From CAWGOF01 sp963824225 (GTDB lineage Bacteria; Acidobacteriota; Polarisedimenticolia; Polarisedimenticolales; Polarisedimenticolaceae), in the NCBI GenBank assembly GCA_963824225.1, contig CAWGOF010000003.1:1798001-1862000 (forward strand): DNA of 64,000 bases. Direction: 5' to 3'. The notes beneath the pieces were generated by a model, which was not told the DNA's origin, did no database searches, and worked only from the letters and a program-made list of their open reading frames with translations. Position 1 is the stretch's first letter. Each line of letters opens with the position of its first letter. The position numbers and the translations under genes were made by a program. Below, in pieces: positions 25,056-33,375 of the stretch.

Positions 25056-27527
25056 ATGGACGCTGTCGCCGGGCGAATCGCGGGGGCTGTGCTCGCTTTG
25101 GCCGCGGGGTCACTTCCGGCGTGGTCGATCGAGTGCTACACGCCGCGGCCGTGGATCCCCAAGCTCGTCGCGACGCCGCTCGATCTGGACCACAACCTGA
25201 TCGATGACAGTCTCGACGGTGTCGCGCCGGAGCAGTTGGTCGACGTAGTCGCGCTGCTGAATCGCTGCGCCGAGCCGGTCGATCGGGATCGGCTCGCCCT
25301 GTTCGGCGCCGCCGGCTTGCGCGGCCGGTACCTCAGCACGCTCGCGATCCGGGGCGTCCGCGGTGCGGACCTCGCCGACTTGGCCGCCGATCCGATCGTC
25401 GCTTTCGTCGAGCGCGATCGGGGGTTCGGCATGACCCTCGACGTGAGCAACCCGGCCCTGAAGGTCGCCGTGAGCGCGGACTACTCGCCCCTGACCCTCG
25501 CCGATCAGCACCCGCAGTACGACGGCAGCGATGTGCAGGTCGCGATCCTCGACGGTGGCGTGGACAACGAGCAGCACGAGAGCTTCCTGGCCAAGCCCGC
25601 GCTGCAGGCCTCGTGTCAGGACCCGCTGAGCCCGTGCATCGTCGCGCCAACTGTCAACGACAACGCCGGACACGGGACGCACGTGGCGGGGATCGCGATC
25701 GGACAGGGCGCGCCGGGGCTCGGGACGTATCAAGGCATCGCACCGGGAGCGGAGCTCGTCGACATCAAGGTCTATAACAGCGAGGCCTCGGGATCGATCG
25801 AGAAGATCCAGCACGGGATGGAGTTCATCCTGGACCAACAGGTCGCCTGGGGCATCGACGTCGTGAACATCAGCCTCGGCGATCCGCTGTGCACTCCGAG
25901 CAACGGCACGGATGCGTGGTCCGAGCTCGCCAACCTGCTCGTCGACGCGGGGATGGTCGTCGTGGCGAGCGCCGGCAACTCGACGAACTGCGGCAGCCCC
26001 GGTCCGTTGACCTTGGTTCACGCTCCGGGCGCGGCGGACGATGTGATCAGCGTGGCGAACTCCGACGACCAGGGGACGATCGATCGATCGGACGACGCCA
26101 TCAGCGTGACGTCGCTGCGCGGACCCCGGAGCTCCGACGGCGACGCGGACAGCGCCGACGAGCAGAAGCCCGACCTCGCCGCGCCCGGCAAGTCGATCCA
26201 CTCCGCCCAGCACGACACCGTCTCGGGCTACGTCGACTTCAGCGGGACCTCGATGGCCGCACCACACATTGCCGGCTGTGTGGCCCGGCTGCTCGACGCC
26301 AACCCCGCGCTCACGCCGCTCGCCGTCAAGCAGTTGCTGATCGACGCGGCGGAGGACCGTGGAGCCCCAGGCTGGGACGCGGAGTACGGCCACGGCCTGG
26401 CCGACTGCTTCCTGGCACTGGATCAGCTCTTCCCGTCGCAGACCAACCTGGGCTTCGAGGTCTATCTGTGCAAGCCGGGCAACCCTCCGTGTTGGAAGTC
26501 TCCCGACCTCTACCCGAGCGATCCGATGATCGTCGAGGGTGCGCCCAACGCGGTCCATGCGGTCGTGACCAACTTCGGCACCGACGTGGCGTACGCGTTC
26601 TCCGTCACACTCGGCGTGTACAACTTCTCGAACAGCGACATGGGCTACCCGATCTGCACGGTCGATGTGGACACGCCGCTCCTGCCGGGCGCCAGCATCA
26701 CCGTGAGCTGCGACTACACTCCGATCGTCTCCGGCGCACCCCCGGGGCAGGTGCACGCCTGCCTGAAGGCCGAGATCGTCTACGCCGACGACACGGATTT
26801 CGTCAACAACCAGGCGCAGCACAACATCCAGATCGCCCAGGCAGCGTCACCGGCGCGATTCCCCCTGCGCGTGGTCAATCCGACGCCCGTCGATCTGACG
26901 CTCGACCTTCGCGACACGCCGGTCTGCCCATGCGCGGTGGGCGGGCCCCCGACGTGCCCGTGCCGCGGCTGGGCGTTCCGCGCGAGCGAGAACGGCTTCC
27001 GGCTCGCCGCCGACGATTGTCCGCGCTCGGTCGTGCTCGAGTTGGATCCGATCGGACCCGATCCCGTGCCCCGCGCGGAGTTCGACGTCGCGGTCGTGGG
27101 CCGAGACGACCAGGGGGAGGAGCACCCGCTGCTCGGCGTGACCATCATCGGGCTCCTGCCTCCCACCGGGTCGGTCACGGACAGCCTGCGCATCACGGGC
27201 AAGTCGGTGGACACCACCGGAGAGCTGTTGACGCTCGAATGGGGCGCGAGTTGCCGCAACGCGGCCGACTACGCGATCTACGAGGGCCGGATCGGCGAGT
27301 GGTACGGCCACGTCCGCCTCGATTGCGCGGATGACGGCGGCGATCGGAGCGAGATCGTCGCGGCCTCGCCCGGCAATCGCTACTACCTGGTCGTGCCGCG
27401 GCGCAGCGAGGACGAGGGCTCATACGGTCAAAGCTCAGCCGGGATCGAGCGACCCCGCGCGACCGCGACCTGCGTTCCGACCCAGGTCCTCGGCGCGTGC
27501 CCGACCGACGAGTCGATCGCCGACTGA
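25056..27527 (+). CDS. Secreted subtilisin-like serine protease (S8)
   Basis: An 823-aa protease, intact, unlike the one at 8-12 kb. Signal peptide about 1-25 (AGAVLALAAGSLPAWS). The propeptide-like region to about 155 is followed by the S8 domain with D166 (AILDGGVD), H206 (NAGHGTHVAG), oxyanion N308 (VASAGNST) and S399 (SGTSMAAPH). About residues 465-600 form a CARDB/Ig-like domain (VVTNFGTDVAYAFSVTL). A Cys-rich strand follows (CPCAVGGPPTCPC). The last 95 residues (LEWGASC ... YLVVPRRSEDEGSYG ... GACP) are the C-terminal module shared with the proteins ending at 8291 and 34011. Probably extracellular or surface attached; the substrate is unknown. Confidence 0.9.
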   Translation: MDAVAGRIAGAVLALAAGSLPAWSIECYTPRPWIPKLVATPLDLDHNLIDDSLDGVAPEQLVDVVALLNRCAEPVDRDRLALFGAAGLRGRYLSTLAIRGVRGADLADLAADPIVAFVERDRGFGMTLDVSNPALKVAVSADYSPLTLADQHPQYDGSDVQVAILDGGVDNEQHESFLAKPALQASCQDPLSPCIVAPTVNDNAGHGTHVAGIAIGQGAPGLGTYQGIAPGAELVDIKVYNSEASGSIEKIQHGMEFILDQQVAWGIDVVNISLGDPLCTPSNGTDAWSELANLLVDAGMVVVASAGNSTNCGSPGPLTLVHAPGAADDVISVANSDDQGTIDRSDDAISVTSLRGPRSSDGDADSADEQKPDLAAPGKSIHSAQHDTVSGYVDFSGTSMAAPHIAGCVARLLDANPALTPLAVKQLLIDAAEDRGAPGWDAEYGHGLADCFLALDQLFPSQTNLGFEVYLCKPGNPPCWKSPDLYPSDPMIVEGAPNAVHAVVTNFGTDVAYAFSVTLGVYNFSNSDMGYPICTVDVDTPLLPGASITVSCDYTPIVSGAPPGQVHACLKAEIVYADDTDFVNNQAQHNIQIAQAASPARFPLRVVNPTPVDLTLDLRDTPVCPCAVGGPPTCPCRGWAFRASENGFRLAADDCPRSVVLELDPIGPDPVPRAEFDVAVVGRDDQGEEHPLLGVTIIGLLPPTGSVTDSLRITGKSVDTTGELLTLEWGASCRNAADYAIYEGRIGEWYGHVRLDCADDGGDRSEIVAASPGNRYYLVVPRRSEDEGSYGQSSAGIERPRATATCVPTQVLGACPTDESIAD

Positions 27528-27544
27528 CGCAGGCGCAGAGACTG

Positions 27545-28216
27545 TCACCGCCGAGAGCGCGCGCGCTCTTCGGCGTCGAGCGGAAAGAACGCCACGGTCA
27601 GCCGGTAGCGGCGCTCGTCCGCCGGCCGGCGCGGCCCCGGTCGGCCGAGTCCCTCGATCAGGCGCCCGAGCCGCGCGCGTAGCCGGCGGATCTCGGCCGC
27701 GCTCGCCCGGACCTCGAGGAACGTCAGCAGAGCCTCCTCCTTCTCCGCCTTCTCCGCCTTCTCCTCCTTCTCCTCCTTCTCCTCCTTCTCCTCCTTCTCC
27801 GCGAGCGTCGTCCCGCCGACGGCCAAGGAAGCGAGCCGTGCGAGCTCGTCCGCCGTCGTGTCGAGCGCGGTCTGGGCCACCGACGACACCGCAGCCGCAC
27901 CGGAGCGGCCTCGCGAGAACAGGCGTGGATCGGCGCGGAACGACCCGGCCACGGCGACGTAGTACTTCTCGACTGTCCCGCGGTTCTGTTTCTTGCGCGA
28001 CAGGCGCACGAGTCCCGCGCGCTCGAGCGCGGCGACGTGGTGGTAGAGGCGCGTCGGCTTCTCACCGAGGACCTGGGCCACCTGCTTGGTCGTCCGCTCC
28101 TCGGACAGGGTCGACAGGATCCGCAGCCTCAGCGGGTCGGCCAGCGTCCGGACCTGCGCCAGGTTGGCCATGGTGTACGTGTCGCCCCCGGGGGCCTTGT
28201 CCTTAGATCGTCCCAC
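27545..28216 (-). CDS. ArsR-like winged-helix transcriptional regulator with an EEK repeat
   Basis: The N-terminal winged helix (about 20-95) fits the HTH_20/ArsR type: LADPLRLRILSTLSEERTT, then VAQVLGEKPTRLYHHVAALE and AGLVRL, with a wing KKQNRGTVEKYYV. It lacks the cysteines of metal-sensing ArsR proteins. Residues 140-161 are an acidic/basic Glu-Glu-Lys tract encoded by 9-bp repeats. The C-terminus is helical, ending in RYRLTVAFFPL, like YdfH/MFS-linked regulators. GTG 28216 or ATG 28171 may be the start. It is divergent from the MFS gene with a 75-bp AT-rich gap and a palindrome, so it probably represses that transporter and itself. Confidence 0.8.
   Translation of the reverse strand: MGRSKDKAPGGDTYTMANLAQVRTLADPLRLRILSTLSEERTTKQVAQVLGEKPTRLYHHVAALERAGLVRLSRKKQNRGTVEKYYVAVAGSFRADPRLFSRGRSGAAAVSSVAQTALDTTADELARLASLAVGGTTLAEKEEKEEKEEKEEKAEKAEKEEALLTFLEVRASAAEIRRLRARLGRLIEGLGRPGPRRPADERRYRLTVAFFPLDAEERARSRR
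27733..27801 (-). repeat. 9-bp tandem repeat inside the regulator gene (Glu-Glu-Lys tract)
   Basis: On the plus strand the unit is CTCCTTCTC with variants containing CGC. On the minus strand it encodes Glu-Glu-Lys or Ala-Glu-Lys repeats. The unit length is a multiple of three, so slippage would change the tract length without breaking the frame. The tract lies between the DNA-binding and C-terminal parts, where it would form a charged helix. Confidence 0.8.
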
Positions 28217-28244
28217 GGCCCCGATCGTAGCACTTCATCCTATT

Positions 28245-28262
28245 ATTCAATTGAAGTTGAAT
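28245..28262. promoter_or_regulatory. Candidate operator palindrome between regulator and MFS genes
   Basis: ATTCAA (28245-28250) and TTGAAT (28257-28262) form a perfect inverted repeat with a 6-nt spacer. The right half coincides with the -35 box of the MFS promoter, so a bound repressor would block RNA polymerase. It is the natural target for the divergently encoded winged-helix regulator (inference). Confidence 0.5.
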
Positions 28263-28285
28263 ATTCCTATGATGTCGACTAATAT
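28257..28285 (+). promoter_or_regulatory. Promoter of the MFS gene, apparently leaderless
   Basis: -35 TTGAAT (28257-28262), 17-nt spacer, -10 TAATAT (28280-28285). The start ATG is at 28292, only 6 nt beyond the -10 box, so transcription would begin at or next to the A of the start codon. No ribosome-binding site is present, as expected for a leaderless message. Confidence 0.65.
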
Positions 28286-28291
28286 GCGCTC

Positions 28292-29554
28292 ATGCAGCAA
28301 AACCGAGCGAATCTCGCGCCGTTCTTCGTTCTGTGGTCCGGACAGGCGATCTCGCTCGTCGGGACCCAGGCGGTCCAGTTCGCGCTGATCTGGTGGCTCG
28401 CCGAGCGCACCGGGTCGGCCGGGGCGCTGGCCATGGCGACGCTGGTCGGGCTCCTGCCGCTCGCGCTCCTCGGGCCCCTGGCCGGGGCGGTGGCCGACCG
28501 GCACAGCCGCAAGTGGGTGATGCTCGTCGCCGACGGCGTGGCGGCGCTCGTCGCGGCCGGGCTGGCTCTGGGATTCCTGGCGGACGGCGCCGGCCCGACC
28601 GCAGTCCTGGGCGCGTTGCTCCTCCGAGCGATCGCCAGCGCGTTCCACGGACCGGCGATGCTCGCCGCGACCTCGTGCATGGTCCCGGCCGAGCATCTCG
28701 CGAGCGTCCAGGGGCTCAACCAGGCGGTGCAGGGCGGGATGCTGATCATCTCCGCACCGCTCGGCGCGTTGCTCGTCGGCGCGCTGCCGATGGCCGGCGT
28801 GCTCGCCGTCGATGTGGCGACGGCGCTCGTGGCGGTCGCGACCCTCGCCGTCGTGCGCGTGCCCGGTCCATCGCGATCGGGCGAGGTTGCGCTCGAGGCG
28901 CGCTCGACGTGGGACGACCTGCGTGAAGGGCTGGCCTACGTGCTCACGCACCCCGGGCACCGCGCGCTCCTGGGGCTCGCCGCGGCGATCAACGTGGCCA
29001 TCGTCCCGGCGTTCGCGCTGCTCCCGCTCCTGATCCAGGGGCCGCTCGCCGGTGGTCCGGGGGCTCTCGCGTTGGCCACATCGGCGCTCGGCGTCGGGAC
29101 GCTCGCCGGCGGGGCGCTGCTCGGTGTGTGGGGCGGAACGCGGCGCCGGATGCGTACCGCCCTCGGCGCGATCGGCGGCATTGGAATCTCGACGCTTGGG
29201 CTCGGCCTTGCGCCCGACGGGATGGCCGTGTGGGCGGCGGTCGTGATGCTCGCGGTCGGTGCCCTCGCTGCGTTGGCCAACGGTCCGATCGTCGCGGTGC
29301 TCCAGGCGACGGTCGCGCCCGAGCTCCAGGGACGCGTGTTCGGGCTCTACGGGAGCCTGGCGACCGTGGCCACGCCTCTCGGTCTCGTCTTCGCCGCGCC
29401 TGTCGCCGAGGCACTCGGCGTGCGGGCGTGGTATGTCGTCGGGGGGATCGCCTGCGTGACCCTCGCGATCCTCGGCGCCCGGAGCCGCGCGGTCGCGACG
29501 ATCGAGGACTCGCAGCCCGCGTCGACGTTCAGTGACCCGGCCACATCGGTGTGA
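28292..29554 (+). CDS. Major facilitator superfamily transporter
   Basis: A 420-aa inner-membrane protein with about 12 helices. The N-terminus LAPFFVLWSGQAISLVGTQ and the loop 2-3 motif AGAVADRHSRKWVM are typical of the drug/siderophore exporter branch (EntS-like, MFS_3). ALLLRAIASAFHGPA and TLAGGALLGVWGG mark later helices. By family it is a proton-driven exporter of small molecules; the substrate cannot be told from sequence. Regulation by the divergent winged-helix protein is likely. The 3' end overlaps the convergent MbnP gene by 26 nt. Confidence 0.9.
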   Translation: MQQNRANLAPFFVLWSGQAISLVGTQAVQFALIWWLAERTGSAGALAMATLVGLLPLALLGPLAGAVADRHSRKWVMLVADGVAALVAAGLALGFLADGAGPTAVLGALLLRAIASAFHGPAMLAATSCMVPAEHLASVQGLNQAVQGGMLIISAPLGALLVGALPMAGVLAVDVATALVAVATLAVVRVPGPSRSGEVALEARSTWDDLREGLAYVLTHPGHRALLGLAAAINVAIVPAFALLPLLIQGPLAGGPGALALATSALGVGTLAGGALLGVWGGTRRRMRTALGAIGGIGISTLGLGLAPDGMAVWAAVVMLAVGALAALANGPIVAVLQATVAPELQGRVFGLYGSLATVATPLGLVFAAPVAEALGVRAWYVVGGIACVTLAILGARSRAVATIEDSQPASTFSDPATSV

Positions 29555-30242
29555 GCAGGGCGGAGAAGTTTCGCGCGAGCAACGCCGTGTCGGCCCGATC
29601 GAACTTCACGGAGGGCAGGGCGGCCATGTCGATGGTCGCGGAATCCTGGAACAGCTTCAGCAGGTCGACCCGGAAGTCCAGCGGCCCCAGCGGGTCCGGC
29701 AGTCCGGTCGAGATGCGGGTGTAGCTCTCGTCGAATCCGACGTGGTAGACGAGCGGGACGCTCGTCTCCCCGCGCCTCAGTGTGCCTTCGAGCAGCACGA
29801 ACTTGTAGCCGACCTCCCACGTCCAGGCCATGCGGCCGTTGGGATCGAGATCTCCCCGCGGCGCAAGCGACCGATTCGCGGCTGGATCCACGCCGATGCC
29901 GAGCTCGATCCGTTCGTAGTCCCGGCGCGGCACATCGCGGAGCACGATCACCGGGGCGGCTTCCTCGCCGTCGAATCGCACCAGGTGGTAGCTGTCGGGC
30001 TCGACGTAGGCGCCCGTCGGGCTCACGAGCCGGATGTTGCTCAGGAAGAACTGGAAGTCACGAACCGCGAAGCGACCTTCGCCACCCGGATTGGGATACC
30101 GCCGCTCGTTGAGGACGAGCGGCTCCGAGCCCACGAACGGATGGAGCCGCAACGCCACGTCGACCGGTTGCCCCTCGCCGTCCGAGCACGCGGCCAAGAC
30201 TCCGACCGAAACGAGCACGGCGAGCAGACGTGTGCGGCTCAT
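29529..30242 (-). CDS. mbnP: MbnP family copper-binding lipoprotein
   Basis: A 237-aa lipoprotein (lipobox VLAAC). Family features: FQFFLSNIRLV strand, HLVRFD, LGIGVDPAANRS, and DLDPNGRMAWTWEVGYKFV, which contains the Trp region that MbnH converts to kynurenine in characterised pairs, making a periplasmic copper site. It begins by ATGA overlap with the stop of the MbnH-like gene, the usual arrangement of this 'metallo-mystery pair'. It is the last gene of a three-gene operon started by the propeller protein. No methanobactin peptide gene is seen, so the role is general copper handling or enzyme maturation (inference). Confidence 0.85.
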   Translation of the reverse strand: MSRTRLLAVLVSVGVLAACSDGEGQPVDVALRLHPFVGSEPLVLNERRYPNPGGEGRFAVRDFQFFLSNIRLVSPTGAYVEPDSYHLVRFDGEEAAPVIVLRDVPRRDYERIELGIGVDPAANRSLAPRGDLDPNGRMAWTWEVGYKFVLLEGTLRRGETSVPLVYHVGFDESYTRISTGLPDPLGPLDFRVDLLKLFQDSATIDMAALPSVKFDRADTALLARNFSALLTPMWPGH

Positions 30243-31363
30243 TCGTGCGCGAACGGATCGGAGAATCGTTCCGCCGTCACGAACTCCTGATCCGTCAGGG
30301 TCTGCAGGAACGCGATGACCGCCGCCTTCTCGTCCGCGGTCAGATGCAGGCTGATGTGGCCCTCGGCCGCCACGTCTTGGTTGTCTGCCTCCACGATCAG
30401 GGGGCTCAGCGTGCTGCTCGTCTTGATGCCGGTGTCGTAGTGCTCCAGCACCTCCTCGAGCGTCGCGAAGCGGCCATCGTGCATGTACGGCGCGGTCAGG
30501 GCGATGTTCCGCAGCGACGGCACCTTGAACAACCCGCGATGCGCTGGCGAGCCGGTGAGCGTCTGCAGGCCGGGTTGCAGGTGTTCCTCGTCGTCGAGGC
30601 CGTTGTTGGCGAAGCCGTCGTAGCGCGTGCGGAAGCCGCTCGTCAGGAACTGGCTGTGGCAGTCGATGCAGTTGGCGCCGCGCAGGCGCACCTTGACGTC
30701 CGGGTGGGCCAGGAACACCTTGCGCCCCAGCTCCTCCCGGGGCGTCAGCGCGATCTCGCCGCGCAGGAACCGGTCGTAGCGCGAGTTGGACGAGATCAAC
30801 GTGCGCAGGAACGAAGCCAGTGCGCCGGCCATGGCGGCGGGGCTGATCTCGCCGTAGGCCGCCTCGAACCGCTCGCGGTAGCTCGGGTCCGCCGCCAGAT
30901 CGGCGACCAGTCGCCCCAGATCGTGCGCCATCTCATCCGGATGCTGGATCGGGACCAGCGCCTGGTCCTCCAGGCTCGCCGCGCGGCCGTTCCAGAAGAA
31001 GCGCTGCGGGCCCCACATCAGATTGGCCAGGCTCATGCTGTTGAACTCGAGCGGCTTGCCGGACGCGCCGACGCTGGTCCGGCGGCCGTCGGTGAACGCC
31101 AAACGCTGGACATGGCACGTCGAGCAGGACGTGGTGCCGCTGGCCGACAGGCGTCGGTCGTAGAACAGCCGGCGTCCGAGCTCCACCGCCTCCTCGGTCA
31201 GCGGGTTGTCCGGGGGCACCTGGAACGTTCCGAACACGAACGGCGCCGAGAAGCCGCGGAGCGGAGTCGCCGCGCTACGCGGCGCCGCCGCGCGGCGCGA
31301 CCCGTCGCAGCCAAAGGAGGCCAGCGCCGCGAGCAGCGTGGCGATCCACGCCGCACGCGTCAA
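30239..31363 (-). CDS. mbnH: MbnH/MauG-like di-haem c-type cytochrome enzyme
   Basis: A 374-aa di-haem protein of the cytochrome c peroxidase/MauG superfamily. Haem-binding motifs are C80-S-T-C-H84 and C232-I-D-C-H236. FYDRRLSASGTTSCSTCH and the downstream VPSLRNIALTAPYMHDGRF are classic MauG/CCP segments. The start TTG 31363 overlaps the upstream stop (TTGA) and opens a lipoprotein signal ending SFGC. By family it uses H2O2 to form a bis-Fe(IV) state and oxidises a Trp of its partner MbnP, encoded next by ATGA overlap. Periplasmic and membrane tethered. A much longer frame to 32374 is antisense-like noise over the neighbouring gene. Confidence 0.88.
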   Translation of the reverse strand: MTRAAWIATLLAALASFGCDGSRRAAAPRSAATPLRGFSAPFVFGTFQVPPDNPLTEEAVELGRRLFYDRRLSASGTTSCSTCHVQRLAFTDGRRTSVGASGKPLEFNSMSLANLMWGPQRFFWNGRAASLEDQALVPIQHPDEMAHDLGRLVADLAADPSYRERFEAAYGEISPAAMAGALASFLRTLISSNSRYDRFLRGEIALTPREELGRKVFLAHPDVKVRLRGANCIDCHSQFLTSGFRTRYDGFANNGLDDEEHLQPGLQTLTGSPAHRGLFKVPSLRNIALTAPYMHDGRFATLEEVLEHYDTGIKTSSTLSPLIVEADNQDVAAEGHISLHLTADEKAAVIAFLQTLTDQEFVTAERFSDPFAHE

Positions 31364-32706
31364 TGATGGTGTACGAAACCGGAGCCGAACAACGCCTCGA
31401 CGTTCTCCACGCCCTTGTTGTACCGCTCCTTGAACCCGAGCTTCGCCAGAAGCTCGCCGGTCGCGAGGTCGTGCACGGTGATGGAGTGGGCGTTGACCTT
31501 GGCCATGAAATCGACGTCGGTCGGATCGTTGTCCTTCACCTGGCCGAGGTTCAGCAGGTTGTTCTGGACGGCGATCACGTCGCGGCCCGAGGCGGCCTTG
31601 AAGAAGATCATGTGGTGCGCACCCGGCTCGGCCTTGATGTCCGCGCCCGAGGAAACCAGCTCCGGCAAACCCGACAGCTGGTAGCGCTTCACGACGCCGG
31701 GCAACGCGTGGCTGATGAACAGCTCGGTCGCGTTGCCGTAGAACTCGAGCGGGACTCCCGTGCCCGCGGTCGTGCCGTCGTACGCCTTGACGGGTGCGCC
31801 GAAGGTCTTGTCCGCCTCGTTGTACGGGACCTTCCAGACCTCGAATCCGAACATCGTGTTGACCAGGACCGCCGGCGCGGCTCCGGGCGCGATGCTCGGC
31901 CGCACGAACAGCAGCTCGACCGGCGACGACGGGAAACCCACGGGCTTTGCGTCCTCGACGACGATGTTCTGAATCGGCTCGAGGGTGTTCAGATCGATGA
32001 CCGTGATCCCGTTGCCCACGCCGGTGGCGAGATCCGGGTGAATCGTCGAGGTGACCACCAGGCGATCCTGGTACGCGGAGAGGCCGTGCGGATACAAAAG
32101 GTACGGCGCGCCGTCGGCCGCCGCGCTCTTGCGCGCCTGGATGATCTTGATCACCGCGTTGGTCTGCGGATCGAACACCCCGATCGAGCCGCAGTCGGCT
32201 TGATCCACACCGGTGCCACCCATGAACGTGACGATCATGTAGTCCTTGCCGTTGACGGTGTGCCAGATGATATCCTCGCCGACCTGCTGCCCCCCGGTGT
32301 TCAAGCACTTGACGCCGTCGATCATGGCCGCCCCCTGGGCGTTTCGCGACAGGCCGATCTCGGCCAGGCTGCACGCGGGGTCGAGACCGGTCGAGTACAA
32401 CCGTCCGGTCGGGCTGTAGTACAGGTGGTGCAGCGGGTGCTTCAGGTCCGGCAGCTCGATGTCCTGCAGGATCGCGCCGAAGTTCGCGGCGTCCGGATCG
32501 AGCTCCACGATGGCCACGCTGTGGGTCGTGCCGAGCGTGGGCAGTCCACGCAGCAGCACCATCGCCTGAGTCTCCTCAGCGTTGCGCTGCGCGTCGGCCG
32601 AAGATCCGGCGCCGGGCGCGCTCTCGCGCCGGTCCGAGCACGCCGCGATCGTCAGCAGCAGAACGGCGCACAGGGAGAACGACCGGATATTCCTCGACTG
32701 GCTCAT
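31360..32706 (-). CDS. Beta-propeller lipoprotein with natural C-terminal HHH, first gene of the MbnH/MbnP operon
   Basis: A 448-aa lipoprotein (lipobox TIAAC) with GGAGGT 6 nt before ATG 32706. The body is a seven-blade-type propeller with metal-ligand-like clusters: HPLHHLYYSPTGRLYSTG, IIWHTVNGKDYMIV, LYPHGLSAYQDRL and PGAHHMIFF. The polypeptide ends GFVHHH. The histidine placement recalls copper-dependent methanethiol oxidase (SBP56) and YncE/LVIVD-type propellers, but I am not sure of the family. Position upstream of MbnH and MbnP suggests it is the enzyme or copper client that this pair serves. Three Cys (ACSLAE, VKCLN, DCGSIG) might form a disulfide. Confidence 0.7.
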   Translation of the reverse strand: MSQSRNIRSFSLCAVLLLTIAACSDRRESAPGAGSSADAQRNAEETQAMVLLRGLPTLGTTHSVAIVELDPDAANFGAILQDIELPDLKHPLHHLYYSPTGRLYSTGLDPACSLAEIGLSRNAQGAAMIDGVKCLNTGGQQVGEDIIWHTVNGKDYMIVTFMGGTGVDQADCGSIGVFDPQTNAVIKIIQARKSAAADGAPYLLYPHGLSAYQDRLVVTSTIHPDLATGVGNGITVIDLNTLEPIQNIVVEDAKPVGFPSSPVELLFVRPSIAPGAAPAVLVNTMFGFEVWKVPYNEADKTFGAPVKAYDGTTAGTGVPLEFYGNATELFISHALPGVVKRYQLSGLPELVSSGADIKAEPGAHHMIFFKAASGRDVIAVQNNLLNLGQVKDNDPTDVDFMAKVNAHSITVHDLATGELLAKLGFKERYNKGVENVEALFGSGFVHHH

Positions 32707-32768
32707 GATGGACCTCCGACGGGAAAGGGGATCCCAGATCCCCGCGTCCGGCGGAGGATACTCGAAAG

Positions 32769-33203
32769 CTAGTCGGCCCGCTTGCTGCTCGCTCGCCGGG
32801 GCTTCGGCTTCGGCTTGCTCTTGGCCTCGAGATTGAGCGCCACGGCAGCGCGGATGAGAGCCTTCAAGGCTGTCTCATTGACCTTGTCGCCTTCGTGGAT
32901 GTCGATGGCACGCCTGACATTCCCGTCGAGGCTGGAGTTGAAGAGACCTGAAGGGTCCTTCAACGCAGCGCCCTTGGCAAAGGTCATCTTGACGACGCTC
33001 TTGTACGTCTCCCCCGTGCAGACGATGCCGCCGTGGGAGAAGACGGGGGTCCCCATCCACTTCCACTCTTCGACGATCTCAGGGTCTGCCTCGTGGATGA
33101 TCTTGCGCACTCTCGCGAGCGTCTTCCCGCGCCAGTCGCCAAGATCCAGGATCTTCTGGTCGATCAATGCAGAGGCAGATTCCACCGGGCCCCGCTTTTT
33201 CAT
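32769..33203 (-). CDS. DUF1801 domain protein
   Basis: A cytoplasmic protein of 144 aa. The N-terminus and centre match DUF1801: IDQKILDLGDWRGKTLARVR, EIVEEWKWMGTPVFSHGG, and KSVVKMTFAKGAALKDP (the typical W..P.w...g......k....l.F.kGa.l.DP pattern). The C-terminal 25 residues are a lysine/proline-rich tail. ATG 33203 is preferred to GTG 33215 because GGAG lies 7 nt upstream. DUF1801 proteins are small folds related to the YdhG/iron-chaperone-like group; the function here is unknown. Confidence 0.85.
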   Translation of the reverse strand: MKKRGPVESASALIDQKILDLGDWRGKTLARVRKIIHEADPEIVEEWKWMGTPVFSHGGIVCTGETYKSVVKMTFAKGAALKDPSGLFNSSLDGNVRRAIDIHEGDKVNETALKALIRAAVALNLEAKSKPKPKPRRASSKRAD

Positions 33204-33375
33204 GTTCCGCTCCACTCCGCCTCAGGCCTGCAGGCCTGTCAAGTCCTATTTGGATTCCGCTCGAAGACCCAGAGCTTGTAGCTGCTCGGCGGCGTCCAGT
33301 TGAAGCGGTGGTCGACGTGGAAGCTCGCCCGGTATCGCTGCTGGCTCGCGTCCGGCGTCTCGGTGCGCATGTATC

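Noticed and set aside
25110..26822. 570-aa minus-strand frame
   Set aside because: It is antisense to the intact subtilase. The sequence is Val/Asp/Arg-rich with no fold pattern, typical of a high-GC shadow frame.
30239..32374. 711-aa frame extending MbnH upstream
   Set aside because: The first 340 residues are a shadow of the beta-propeller gene. MbnH starts at TTG 31363 with its own lipobox.
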